Assembly: GCA_902798585.1 (NCBI GenBank)
Contig: CADBXF010000015.1
Span: 32,382-96,381 of the forward strand
Source of the DNA: an uncultured Lachnospiraceae bacterium
GTDB taxonomy: Bacteria; Bacillota; Clostridia; Lachnospirales; Lachnospiraceae
Direction of reading: 5' to 3'
DNA: 64,000 bases
Shown here: piece by piece, positions 36,742-44,883 of the stretch
Numbering within the stretch: position 1 is the first letter of the stretch
Layout of the letters: each line of letters opens with the position of its first letter
Made by a program: the position numbers and the translations under genes
The notes under the pieces: model-generated
Told to the model about the DNA's origin: nothing
Seen by the model: only the letters and a program-made list of their open reading frames with translations
Database searches by the model: none

Positions 36742-36755
36742 CGAACAAATGTTTG
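36742..36755. promoter_or_regulatory. Candidate LexA (SOS) box upstream of mraZ
   Basis: CGAACAAATGTTTG matches every position of the Bacillus subtilis SOS-box consensus CGAACRNRYGTTYG. It overlaps a possible weak second promoter (TAAAAT at 36764-36769) and lies 80 bp upstream of the main -35. A TTCGAACAA sequence occurs twice here, at 36716 and 36740. Confidence 0.45.
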
Positions 36756-36835
36756 TTTATTCGTAAAATGTCTCTTTTTTTGTCCAAATTGTGAAAAAAA
36801 GTTACAAAAATCCCAAAAAGAATGCTTTTTCCCTG

Positions 36836-36864
36836 TTGCATTTTAAAAAATTGTGTCTTATAAT
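36836..36864 (+). promoter_or_regulatory. Strong sigma-A promoter for the division cluster
   Basis: TTGCAT (36836-36841) and TATAAT (36859-36864) with 17 bp between them, in the most AT-rich gap of the window. It should drive mraZ-rsmH-ftsL and beyond. Confidence 0.88.
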
Positions 36865-36868
36865 CCAA

Positions 36869-36926
36869 TCAGTGGAGGAAAGTACCACATTTGACCATTG
36901 TTGACCACCAAAGTGGTGGAAAGTGG
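36869..36926 (+). promoter_or_regulatory. MraZ box array between promoter and mraZ start
   Basis: Two perfect AAAGTGG boxes (36910-36916 and 36920-36926) are separated by three bases, matching the AAAGTG(T/G)-N3 array known for a mollicute MraZ. A degenerate pair with the same spacing lies at 36869-36875 (TCAGTGG) and 36879-36885 (AAAGTAC). A TTGACCA direct repeat with ten-base period (36891, 36901) fills the gap. The downstream box overlaps the mraZ ribosome site, so bound MraZ would repress its own operon. Confidence 0.65.
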
Positions 36927-36934
36927 AGAATTTC

Positions 36935-37375
36935 ATGCTAAACTACTTCAACGGAAAGCAGATTCACAGCGTTGATGCCAAGGGTCGCGTGATTGTCCCC
37001 GTAAAATTTCGTGAGAAACTCGGGGAGCAGTTTATCGTGGCGCTTGGAATTGATTGTTGTCTGAACATCTATCCGATGGATGAGTGGCTGAAACTTCTCG
37101 AGAAATTGGATACGAACCTTCCCGGAACGGACGGGGGCAGAAAGTTGCTGACATTTCTTTCGGCCAATTCCGAACCGGTTGAGATGGATAAGCAGGGAAG
37201 AGTCATTCTTCCGCAGGAACTTCGGGAGCGCGTGGGAATTACCAAGGATATCGTTTCCGTGGGCGCCCTCGACAAAATCAAGATGTTCTCGAAGGAAGCC
37301 TGGGATCAGTACAACGACAGCGTATCGCGCGAGGAGATCGCCTCCACGGCGGCAACCTACGGCATTCGGCTGTAA
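36935..37375 (+). CDS. mraZ: Transcriptional regulator MraZ
   Basis: MraZ is the AbrB-like DNA-binding protein that regulates the division and cell-wall cluster. The 146-residue protein contains two repeats of the family fold: HSVDAKGRVIVPVKFRE near the N-terminus and EMDKQGRVILPQELRE in the second half, each with the DxxGR signature. The ATG at 36935 gives the usual short N-terminus and lies six bases after GGAG; a GTG at 36923 in frame would start inside an MraZ box. rsmH follows after 18 bp. Confidence 0.95.
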   Translation: MLNYFNGKQIHSVDAKGRVIVPVKFREKLGEQFIVALGIDCCLNIYPMDEWLKLLEKLDTNLPGTDGGRKLLTFLSANSEPVEMDKQGRVILPQELRERVGITKDIVSVGALDKIKMFSKEAWDQYNDSVSREEIASTAATYGIRL

Positions 37376-37393
37376 GGGAAGCAGGAGGGCGAC

Positions 37394-38344
37394 ATGCAGG
37401 AGTTCAAACATGTGTCCGTATTGCTTCACGAGGCCGTCGAGGGACTTGCGATTCGTCCGGACGGCATCTATGTGGACGGAACGCTCGGGGGAGCGGGCCA
37501 TTCCTACGAGATTGCGAGCCGGCTGACGAGCGGACGGCTGATCGGCATCGACCAGGACGGTGACGCCATACGGGCGGCGGGCGAGAGACTGGCGCCGTTT
37601 CGGGACCGCGTGAGCATCGTCCGAAGCAATTACGAAAATTACCGGAAAATATTAGACGACCTTCAGATCGGGCAGGTGAACGGTATCTTGCTTGATCTGG
37701 GGGTTTCCTCCTACCAGTTGGATACGGCGGAAAGAGGCTTCTCCTATATGGAGGATGCACCTCTTGACATGAGGATGGACGATCGCGGGGAGCGAACCGC
37801 GGCGGACATCGTCAACGGATACCCGCAGGCAGAGCTTGCGAGGGTAATCCGGGAGTACGGCGAGGATTCCTTCGCAAACAATATCGCCAAGCATATCGTG
37901 CAGGCGAGAGAGAAGGAGCCGATCAAAACCACCGGGGAGCTTGCCGAAATCATCAAGGCGGCGATACCGGCGAAGCTGCGGGCGAAGGAAGGTCATCCCG
38001 CAAAACGGACCTTTCAGGCAATCCGCATCGAATTGAATCGGGAGCTGACGGTTCTGGCGGAATCCCTGGACGGGATGATCAAAAGCCTGGCCCCCGGCGG
38101 AAGATTTTGCGTAATCACATTCCACTCGCTGGAGGATCGGATTGTGAAGCAGAGCTTCCGGAAAAACGAACATCCGTGCATCTGCCCTCCGGATTTTCCG
38201 GTGTGCATGTGCGGACGCAAATCACTGGGCGCAGTGATAACGAGGAAACCGATTCTTCCCTCAGCGGAAGAGATCGCGGAAAATCGGAGATCGAAGAGCG
38301 CGAAGCTTCGAATCTTCGAGCGAAATGAGGAGAAAGCGGATTAG
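37394..38344 (+). CDS. rsmH: 16S rRNA (cytosine-1402-N4)-methyltransferase RsmH
   Basis: RsmH (MraW) methylates N4 of C1402 in the 16S decoding site. The 316-residue protein shows [23 protein letters not shown] for [13 protein letters not shown] and a late [14 protein letters not shown] motif (here [13 protein letters not shown]). It always follows mraZ in this cluster. The ATG at 37394 follows AGGAGGG. A 47-bp gap precedes ftsL. Confidence 0.97.
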   Translation: MQEFKHVSVLLHEAVEGLAIRPDGIYVDGTLGGAGHSYEIASRLTSGRLIGIDQDGDAIRAAGERLAPFRDRVSIVRSNYENYRKILDDLQIGQVNGILLDLGVSSYQLDTAERGFSYMEDAPLDMRMDDRGERTAADIVNGYPQAELARVIREYGEDSFANNIAKHIVQAREKEPIKTTGELAEIIKAAIPAKLRAKEGHPAKRTFQAIRIELNRELTVLAESLDGMIKSLAPGGRFCVITFHSLEDRIVKQSFRKNEHPCICPPDFPVCMCGRKSLGAVITRKPILPSAEEIAENRRSKSAKLRIFERNEEKAD

Positions 38345-38391
38345 GACGGAGTCGAGGAAAGCTCCGCAGCACCGCTGATTGGGGTATCAAG

Positions 38392-38940
38392 ATGAAGACT
38401 AACGGAAGAAACAGAACAGCAAACGAAACCATCAGAAGATCCGGCTATGTGACGGACAATCTTGCGAGAGCATATGCGGAGCCCGCATACCGCCCGCAGC
38501 ACGAGAACAATCCCGAGAGAAAGAGAAAGGCTGCGCAGCAGAGCGCTCCGGTCATCGGTATTCGCAAGCGCATGGGATTTCTCGCATGCACAATCATGCT
38601 TGCCGGTCTGATCGCGGTTTTGTATAACGGAATCGGGTATTTGAACACACTCGCACGCATGCATTCGCTCGACCGTGAACTCACGGCGCTGACCAACGAT
38701 TATGCGAATCTGTATCGCAGCAACGACGAGAGCGAGCAGGCGATTGCGGCAAGCGTCGACATCAACCATGTGTATGAGGTAGCGGTCGGACAGTACGGGA
38801 TGGTTTATCCCAGAGACAACGAAGTGATTGCCCTTACACAGCGCGGAGACGGGTATGTCAGACAGTACTCCCCGGTGGCCGAGGAAGAGAAGCCCGAGGA
38901 GTCGGTATTTGAGCAGATTCTGAGTAAACTCATGCGATAA
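38392..38940 (+). CDS. ftsL: FtsL-like cell division protein
   Basis: This 182-residue bitopic protein fits FtsL by position (between rsmH and the PBP gene) and shape: a basic cytoplasmic N-terminus of about 60 residues, one membrane helix at about 61-85 and an extracytoplasmic heptad stretch (LARMHSLDRELTALTNDYANL) that would pair with DivIC. Sequence conservation in the family is low, so assignment rests on context and topology. The cytoplasmic part is longer than in Bacillus. The site before ATG 38392 is weak (GGGG), perhaps keeping FtsL limiting. Confidence 0.8.
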   Translation: MKTNGRNRTANETIRRSGYVTDNLARAYAEPAYRPQHENNPERKRKAAQQSAPVIGIRKRMGFLACTIMLAGLIAVLYNGIGYLNTLARMHSLDRELTALTNDYANLYRSNDESEQAIAASVDINHVYEVAVGQYGMVYPRDNEVIALTQRGDGYVRQYSPVAEEEKPEESVFEQILSKLMR

Positions 38941-38957
38941 GCAATCAATCACGCGGT

Positions 38958-38985
38958 AAGGAGCAAACGGAAACGGTTGCTCCTT
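38958..38985 (+). promoter_or_regulatory. Intergenic hairpin between ftsL and the PBP gene
   Basis: AAGGAGCAA (38958-38966) pairs perfectly with TTGCTCCTT (38977-38985) around a ten-base loop. Only a broken T-rich tract follows 15 bases later, so it may be a processing or attenuation site more than a full terminator. Confidence 0.55.
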
Positions 38986-39022
38986 TCCGTGCGTCTATTT
39001 TATCTGAGCGGAGACGGAGACC

Positions 39023-40948
39023 ATGAGCAGGAAGCGAGTCAGCATACGCAACATATTCACCACCCGGAATCATCAGCACCGGGTGCTGATTGTGATGGGC
39101 GCGATGGTTGTAATCCTGCTTATTCTGATCGGGCGGATTGCATACTGGCAGCGCACGATGGGAACGAAATACCGCAATGCAATCCAGGATCAGGGCTATA
39201 ACTCGACCGTCGGCTCCACGATTCCGTTTCAGCGCGGAACCATAACGGACCGCAACGGGACGGAGCTTGCCCTGAGCGTAAAGACCTACAATGTCATTCT
39301 CGACCCCAAGGTCATCAAGTCGAACGCCGCCTACATGAAATACACTTACCAGGCGCTCAACAAAGCGTTCGGAACGACGCAGGACGAGTTCGACACCGCG
39401 ATGGAACAGAAGAACAGCAATTATTATGTTCTCTACCGCGAACAGCCCTACGATTCGATTGCCGCCTTCAAGGCCCTTCAGGTCGATGTGAAGACGGAGG
39501 ATCACAAGTTTATCAAGGGCGTGTGGTTTGAAACCGAATATGAAAGAACCTATCCCTACGGAAGCCTTGCATCGCATGTGATCGGCTTTGTCAACGAGGG
39601 AAATGTCGGAACCTGGGGCATCGAGCAGCAGTACAATTCCTACCTGAACGGCGTGGACGGGCGCGTCTCGGGATACTACGACGCGGACCTCAATCTCGTG
39701 ACAAACACCTGGGAGGCAGTGCCCGGCGATACGATTGTCTCCACAATCGATGTCTTCGTGCAGAAGGCTGTGGAAAATAGGATTGCGGCATTCCTTTCGC
39801 AGTACCGCGTAAACAATATCGGCGTTCTGGTTATGGATGTCTCCAACGGTGAGATCGTGGCGATGGCTTCGAACAGCGGATACGATCTGAACAACCCGAG
39901 AGAACTTCCGCCGCTTCTCGATGCAAACGGCGAGGTGGTGGAGCGCACGGCGGAGGAGAAGATTGCGGCGCTCAACAAAATGTGGCGAAACTTCTGTATC
40001 AACGATACCTACGAGCCCGGTTCGACCTTCAAGTGTCTCACGGTCGCCGCAGCCCTCGAGGAGCATGTTGTCGAGAAGAATTCCAAATATCACTGCGGCG
40101 GTAAAATCATGATCGAGGGCGCAAAGGACCCGATCAAGTGCAACGCGACCCACGGCGATATCACGCTGACGGAATCCCTCATGAAGTCCTGCAATATGGC
40201 GATGATTAAAATCGCGGACGGAATGGGGAAATCCATTTTCCATTACTATCAGACGCATTTCGGCCTCGGAAGCAAGACGGGAATCGATCTTCCCGGCGAG
40301 GCTTCCGGTATTCTCATGGATGAGACGAAAATCTCTACCATCGAGCTCGCAACCCTCAGCTTCGGTCAGGGTTTCAATGTGACGATGACGCAGATGGCGG
40401 CGGCGTACGCTTCCGTTGTCAACGGCGGATACTACTACCAGCCGCATGTGGTTCGTCAGGTTGTGAACGCGGAGGGCGCCACGGTGTACGACGCATCGAA
40501 CCTTTTGGTTCGCAAGACGGTCAGCGCGGAGACCTCGGAGTTTTTGAGAAACGCGACATATATGACGGTTCAGTCCGGTACGGCCAAGCCCGCGCAGGTC
40601 GAGGGATATCTGGTCGGCGGAAAGACCGGTACGGCGCAGAAACTTCCCAGAAAAGACCACAAATATGTCGTGTCCTTCGTCGGAAGCGTCCCGGCAAACA
40701 ATCCGCAATATGTAATTTATGTGGTTATTGATGATATTGACGACGAAAAGATGTATAATAAGAGCACGCCGGCGACCTCGCTGACGAGCCAAATTCTCGG
40801 CGACATTCTTCCGTATCTGCATGTATATCCCGAGGGAGACATCGAATACGGCGTGCCGTACACGGGCATCATCGAGGATGATGAGATCAACGAGGGCTCG
40901 CTTCCGGATGAGACGGACGGAGATGCGACAACCGGCGGAGATACCTAA
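39023..40948 (+). CDS. ftsI: Class B penicillin-binding protein (FtsI/PBP2B/SpoVD type)
   Basis: This is a transpeptidase that cross-links septal peptidoglycan together with FtsW. The 641-residue protein has one N-terminal membrane anchor (about 21-42), a PBP dimerisation domain from about 70, and a transpeptidase domain with STFK (S334, K337), SCN (S389, N391) and KTGT (K534-T537). There is no C-terminal PASTA domain, unlike Bacillus SpoVD and PBP2B, so a vegetative division role is more likely. The tail is acidic and Gly-rich. The ATG at 39023 follows CGGAGACGGAGA. The gene lies directly before murD. Confidence 0.94.
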   Translation: MSRKRVSIRNIFTTRNHQHRVLIVMGAMVVILLILIGRIAYWQRTMGTKYRNAIQDQGYNSTVGSTIPFQRGTITDRNGTELALSVKTYNVILDPKVIKSNAAYMKYTYQALNKAFGTTQDEFDTAMEQKNSNYYVLYREQPYDSIAAFKALQVDVKTEDHKFIKGVWFETEYERTYPYGSLASHVIGFVNEGNVGTWGIEQQYNSYLNGVDGRVSGYYDADLNLVTNTWEAVPGDTIVSTIDVFVQKAVENRIAAFLSQYRVNNIGVLVMDVSNGEIVAMASNSGYDLNNPRELPPLLDANGEVVERTAEEKIAALNKMWRNFCINDTYEPGSTFKCLTVAAALEEHVVEKNSKYHCGGKIMIEGAKDPIKCNATHGDITLTESLMKSCNMAMIKIADGMGKSIFHYYQTHFGLGSKTGIDLPGEASGILMDETKISTIELATLSFGQGFNVTMTQMAAAYASVVNGGYYYQPHVVRQVVNAEGATVYDASNLLVRKTVSAETSEFLRNATYMTVQSGTAKPAQVEGYLVGGKTGTAQKLPRKDHKYVVSFVGSVPANNPQYVIYVVIDDIDDEKMYNKSTPATSLTSQILGDILPYLHVYPEGDIEYGVPYTGIIEDDEINEGSLPDETDGDATTGGDT

Positions 40949-40969
40949 CGACGAAAGAAGGACAGAACA

Positions 40970-42328
40970 ATGGCTATGGGCAAACACATTCTGGTGATCG
41001 GTGCGGGCAAGAGCGGCATCGCCGCATGCAATCTCCTTGCAAAGGAGGACGCTGAGATTACCCTGTTTGATTCCGATACCGCAAAATCGGAGACTGAGCT
41101 TCGGAGCAGGCTTTCGAAGGATTACCGCGGAGCATTTTGCTTCGGAGAACTGCCGGAGGAGATGTATACGACGACCGATCTCGTGATTATCAGTCCCGGT
41201 GTGCCGACGGATTTGCCTATGGTTGAGCGGCTTCGCGCCGCCGGAATCCCAATCTGGGGTGAGGTGGAGCTCGGATACCGCTACAGCCGCGGAAAACTGG
41301 TTGCCGTGACGGGAACCAACGGAAAGACGACAACGACGGCGTTAATCGGCGAGATTATGAAGCAGGCATATGTCAATGTCGAGGTCGCGGGCAACATCGG
41401 AACGCCCTACACCGAAGTGGTCAACGAGACGACCGATGACGGAGTGACGGTTGCGGAGATGAGCAGCTTTCAGCTGGAATCCATCGAGGAGTTCCATCCG
41501 AATGTTTCAGTGATTCTCAATATCACGCCCGACCATTTGAATCGTCACCACACGATGGAGGCGTATGCGCAGGCCAAATTCAATATTGCGAAAAATCAGA
41601 CGCCCGGCGAGGTGTGTGTGCTCAACTATGAGGACGAGCGCCTTCGCGCGATGAGCGAGACATTGAAGACCAAGGTCTTCTGGTTCTCCTCGGGCCGTGT
41701 TCTGAAGCGCGGACTCTATCTCCGCGGAGATAAGATCTGCTATAACGACGGCGTGTCGGAGATTGAGGTAATCGATGTCCATGAGATGAATATCATCGGC
41801 CGTCACAACTATGAGAATGCGATGGCTGCAATTGCGGCCGGAATCGCCCTGAGCGTGCCGATGGACCGCATTCGCGAGGCGCTTCGCACATTTGTCGCGG
41901 TGGCACACCGGATTGAGTACACCGCCACGAAGAACGGCGTATTGTACTACAACGATTCGAAGGGAACCAACCCCGACGCGTCGATTCAGGCAGTTCGCGC
42001 GATGGATCGTCCGACGATTCTCATCGGCGGCGGCTACGACAAGGGTTCGGTGTACGAGAGCTGGATTTCGGAGTTCCCCGGCAAGGTTCGCACGCTGCTT
42101 CTGATGGGGCAGACGGCCGACAAGATCGAGGCGACCGCCCGGCGGATGGGCTTTACCGACATCGAGCGGGTTTCCTCCATGCAGGAGGCGGTGGAGCGCG
42201 CATATGCGCTTGCAAAGCCCGGTGAGGCGGTATTGCTTTCTCCCTGCTGCGCAAGCTGGGGAATGTTTAAGAATTACGAGGAGCGCGGAGACTTGTTCAA
42301 AGCGCTTGTGAGAGCGCTTCCGGACTGA
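40970..42328 (+). CDS. murD: UDP-MurNAc-L-alanine:D-glutamate ligase MurD
   Basis: MurD adds D-glutamate to UDP-MurNAc-L-Ala. The 452-residue protein has a Rossmann-like N-terminus (VIGAGKSGIAA), ATP loop GTNGKTTT at 115-122, NITPDHLNRH and the C-terminal YNDSKGTNPDAS and LLSPCCASWGMF motifs. mraY, which usually sits between the PBP and murD, is missing here. The ATG at 40970 follows AAGAAGGA. Confidence 0.96.
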   Translation: MAMGKHILVIGAGKSGIAACNLLAKEDAEITLFDSDTAKSETELRSRLSKDYRGAFCFGELPEEMYTTTDLVIISPGVPTDLPMVERLRAAGIPIWGEVELGYRYSRGKLVAVTGTNGKTTTTALIGEIMKQAYVNVEVAGNIGTPYTEVVNETTDDGVTVAEMSSFQLESIEEFHPNVSVILNITPDHLNRHHTMEAYAQAKFNIAKNQTPGEVCVLNYEDERLRAMSETLKTKVFWFSSGRVLKRGLYLRGDKICYNDGVSEIEVIDVHEMNIIGRHNYENAMAAIAAGIALSVPMDRIREALRTFVAVAHRIEYTATKNGVLYYNDSKGTNPDASIQAVRAMDRPTILIGGGYDKGSVYESWISEFPGKVRTLLLMGQTADKIEATARRMGFTDIERVSSMQEAVERAYALAKPGEAVLLSPCCASWGMFKNYEERGDLFKALVRALPD

Positions 42329-42339
42329 TTCGGAGCGGG

Positions 42340-42365
42340 CGGGCCTTCGGGAAATCGAAAGCCCG
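42340..42365 (+). promoter_or_regulatory. Intergenic hairpin between murD and ftsW
   Basis: CGGGCCTTCG (42340-42349) pairs with CGAAAGCCCG (42356-42365) with one mismatch around six bases. No T tract follows. It is probably a transcript-processing or stability element within the operon. Confidence 0.5.
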
Positions 42366-42395
42366 GAAGAGAGCGGAGAGAGGAGGAGCGACGCG

Positions 42396-43892
42396 ATGGA
42401 GCCGACAGGGTATCTGTATACGCATGATAAAAAGAAGCGATATTACGACTATACCCTGTTGTTTATGGTCGTCACACTGATTCTGATCGGAGTCATGATG
42501 ATCGCCAGCATCAGTCCTTATAACGCCGCAAGATATTACAACGACGAGTTGCTGTACACGAGAGGGCAGATTCGCTATGCAATCGTCGGCATCGCCGGGA
42601 TGATTGCCGTCTCGCTGTTCGATTACCATGTATATTCCACGGAGACTCCGGTAAGGAAAATACCGTTTCTGCTCGTCGGAGCGTACATCATGATTGTCGC
42701 TCTGGAGCTGGCGGTTATCATCCTCGGAAGAACCGATTCGGGCTTAAACGGCGCGACGAACGGCGCCGCGAGGTGGCTTGCCGTCGGTCCGTTCAAGCTG
42801 CAGCCCGGTGAGTTTGCCAAGCTGTTTATGATTGTCATTGCCGCCTATGCGCTTTGCAGAATGCATACGCAGAAAAACAAGACGGTTTATCTCGGGATTG
42901 TGTTAGGCCTCTTCGGAGTCATCACGCTGCTTGCGGCGAAAGAGAGTATGACAACCGGTATCGTCCTGGGCGCGATTCTGGTCGGACTGGTGTTCGTCTG
43001 CTCGAAGAAAAAGCTCGTTTTCGTCGTGCTGCTGGCTGTCGTCGTTGTCGTCGCAATCCTTGTGGTGCGGTATGTGGACCGCTCGGGCGGCGCCGGCGGA
43101 TTCCGTTTTCGCCGAATCTACGAGTGGAGACATCTGACGGACGAGGAGAATGTGGGGCAGGTCAAGCAGGGGCTGTACGCGCTTTCCTCCGGCGGCCTGT
43201 TCGGCAAAGGTCTCGGGAACAGCGCACAGAAGCTGGGACATATCCCCGAGGTTCACACGGATATGATTTTTGCCTGCATCGTCGAGGAGCTCGGCCTCGT
43301 CGGCGGCGCGGCGCTGTTGATTTTGTTTTTGCTGCTGCTCTGGAGAATCGCAATCATTGCGATTAACGCTCCGGATTTGTACGGAACGCTGCTGTGTTAC
43401 GGCGTGATGATTCACATCGGGCTGCAGGTTTGCATCAATGTGGCGGTTGTGACCGGATCCATGCCCTCGACGGGCGTAACGCTTCCGTTCATCAGCTACG
43501 GCGGTTCCTCCCTGATAGTGCTCTGTGCGGAGTGCGGGCTGGTGCTCAATGTCTCCCGCAATATCGGCTATCGCAAGCGCGAAGTCCTGAAGCAGTTAGA
43601 GGGAAAACCCGCGACGGCACGGGAGACCGGAGAGAGCGGAAGAAGCGCGGGAAGACGTACCTTCGGCGGATTCCGGAAAATCAAGGATGACCACAAAAAA
43701 ACGCGCCCGGTACGCGGAAAAGCCGCGGGCAGTTCGGGCGGAAAGAATACAAAGAGCGCGAAGGGAAGACGCGACGGTATCGACAACGCTAATACCGGGA
43801 AGCCGACGCCGCAGGCGCCGTCCGGCGGATACCGCATGGATGTCGTCCTCGGAAGACCGTCGAAGCGGGATTCTTCCGATGACGATTCGTAA
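42396..43892 (+). CDS. ftsW: Peptidoglycan glycosyltransferase FtsW (SEDS family)
   Basis: This SEDS polymerase uses lipid II to build septal glycan with the class B PBP. The 498-residue protein has about ten membrane segments, AARWLAVGPFKLQPGEFAK, ATKES-like AAKESMTTG, and the signature STGVTLPFISYGGSSL. A 100-residue C-terminal extension after about residue 395 is cytoplasmic, rich in Lys/Arg/Gly/Ser and low in complexity, unusual for FtsW. SpoVE is the alternative name, but no sporulation genes are near. The ATG at 42396 follows GAGAGGAGGAG. Confidence 0.95.
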   Translation: MEPTGYLYTHDKKKRYYDYTLLFMVVTLILIGVMMIASISPYNAARYYNDELLYTRGQIRYAIVGIAGMIAVSLFDYHVYSTETPVRKIPFLLVGAYIMIVALELAVIILGRTDSGLNGATNGAARWLAVGPFKLQPGEFAKLFMIVIAAYALCRMHTQKNKTVYLGIVLGLFGVITLLAAKESMTTGIVLGAILVGLVFVCSKKKLVFVVLLAVVVVVAILVVRYVDRSGGAGGFRFRRIYEWRHLTDEENVGQVKQGLYALSSGGLFGKGLGNSAQKLGHIPEVHTDMIFACIVEELGLVGGAALLILFLLLLWRIAIIAINAPDLYGTLLCYGVMIHIGLQVCINVAVVTGSMPSTGVTLPFISYGGSSLIVLCAECGLVLNVSRNIGYRKREVLKQLEGKPATARETGESGRSAGRRTFGGFRKIKDDHKKTRPVRGKAAGSSGGKNTKSAKGRRDGIDNANTGKPTPQAPSGGYRMDVVLGRPSKRDSSDDDS

Positions 43893-43922
43893 AGAGGAAA
43901 ATAACGAAGGCAGGAGACGGGA

Positions 43923-44756
43923 ATGGCAGTTATTAAAACAGAAAAACGAAGCACACGCCTGATTCGGCGTCTGGCGATTCTGGCGCTGTTCGTCGCAATC
44001 GTTGCCGTCACACTGCACTATTTGAAAAAGAAATACCGCATCGATCCCGAGCAGGATGTCACGGTGACAATCATCGGATTTTCCGAGCGATACACCGAGC
44101 AGGAGATTCGGGATCATGTGCTTTCCCATTGGTACGACAGGTACTCGATTCTGGTGAAATATATTTACCGGTATCGCGAGGTGGAGACGCTTCCGTTCCT
44201 CGAGAAGATTACAATCCGAAACGAGGAGGGAAACAAAATACAGATTACGGCTTACGAAAAGCCGCCCATCGGATGCCTGTTTGACATGGGCTATTACCTG
44301 TATTTCAACCGCGACGGCGAGATTGTTTCCTCGCGGAAGACCAACGCGGAGGAGCTTCCGGTAGTCACCGGCCTCGTGTATACGAACCTGACCATGTACC
44401 AGAAGTTCGAGACGCAGGATGCGAAGCTGTTCGATGTGATCCTCAACATCGTTTTCCAGCTGGAGAAGAACTCGGTGACAATCGACGAGATCCGCTTCGG
44501 CAAGGATAAATCGGTCACTCTCATCATGGACGGAAACGAGTACCGGCTGGGGGTTCGCGAGGCGTACGATGTGCAGATTGCCATGATTCCGGAGGCTGCG
44601 CAGAAGCTCGCGGAGCGCAACAAAGAGCACGGCAAAGAGATGCATTACGACATCAATATGGAGCGTGTATTTACATCTTCGGATGAATTTTACGCGAAGG
44701 TTCGCGAGGAGAGTGCGGACCCGGACGGGGGCAGTGATGACAATGCCCCGAAATAA
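43923..44756 (+). CDS. ftsQ: Cell division protein FtsQ/DivIB-like
   Basis: This 277-residue protein has a basic N-terminus, one membrane helix at about 14-34 and an extracellular POTRA-like domain beginning VTVTIIGFSERYTEQEIRDHV, then a beta-domain. That is the FtsQ/DivIB layout, and the position just before ftsZ agrees. It forms a trimer with FtsL and DivIC that activates FtsW and the PBP. The C-terminal tail is acidic and low in complexity. The start follows AGGAGACGGGA. The family name is inferred mainly from topology and context. Confidence 0.85.
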   Translation: MAVIKTEKRSTRLIRRLAILALFVAIVAVTLHYLKKKYRIDPEQDVTVTIIGFSERYTEQEIRDHVLSHWYDRYSILVKYIYRYREVETLPFLEKITIRNEEGNKIQITAYEKPPIGCLFDMGYYLYFNRDGEIVSSRKTNAEELPVVTGLVYTNLTMYQKFETQDAKLFDVILNIVFQLEKNSVTIDEIRFGKDKSVTLIMDGNEYRLGVREAYDVQIAMIPEAAQKLAERNKEHGKEMHYDINMERVFTSSDEFYAKVREESADPDGGSDDNAPK

Positions 44757-44809
44757 GCGGAAAATGCGCAGAAAATGAGCATTTTTCGCGCTGAAAAACG
44801 AAAAAATGC

Positions 44810-44838
44810 TTGCCTTTTTCGGCATTTGAATATATCAT
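44810..44838 (+). promoter_or_regulatory. Sigma-A-type promoter for ftsZ
   Basis: TTGCCT (44810-44815) and TATCAT (44833-44838) are 17 bp apart in an AT-rich 127-bp gap before ftsZ. The separate promoter would let FtsZ be made at higher level than the upstream cluster. Confidence 0.65.
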
Positions 44839-44883
44839 AAAGGGTGGGTAATAGGAATATTATGCAAAAAGGAGGATACAACG

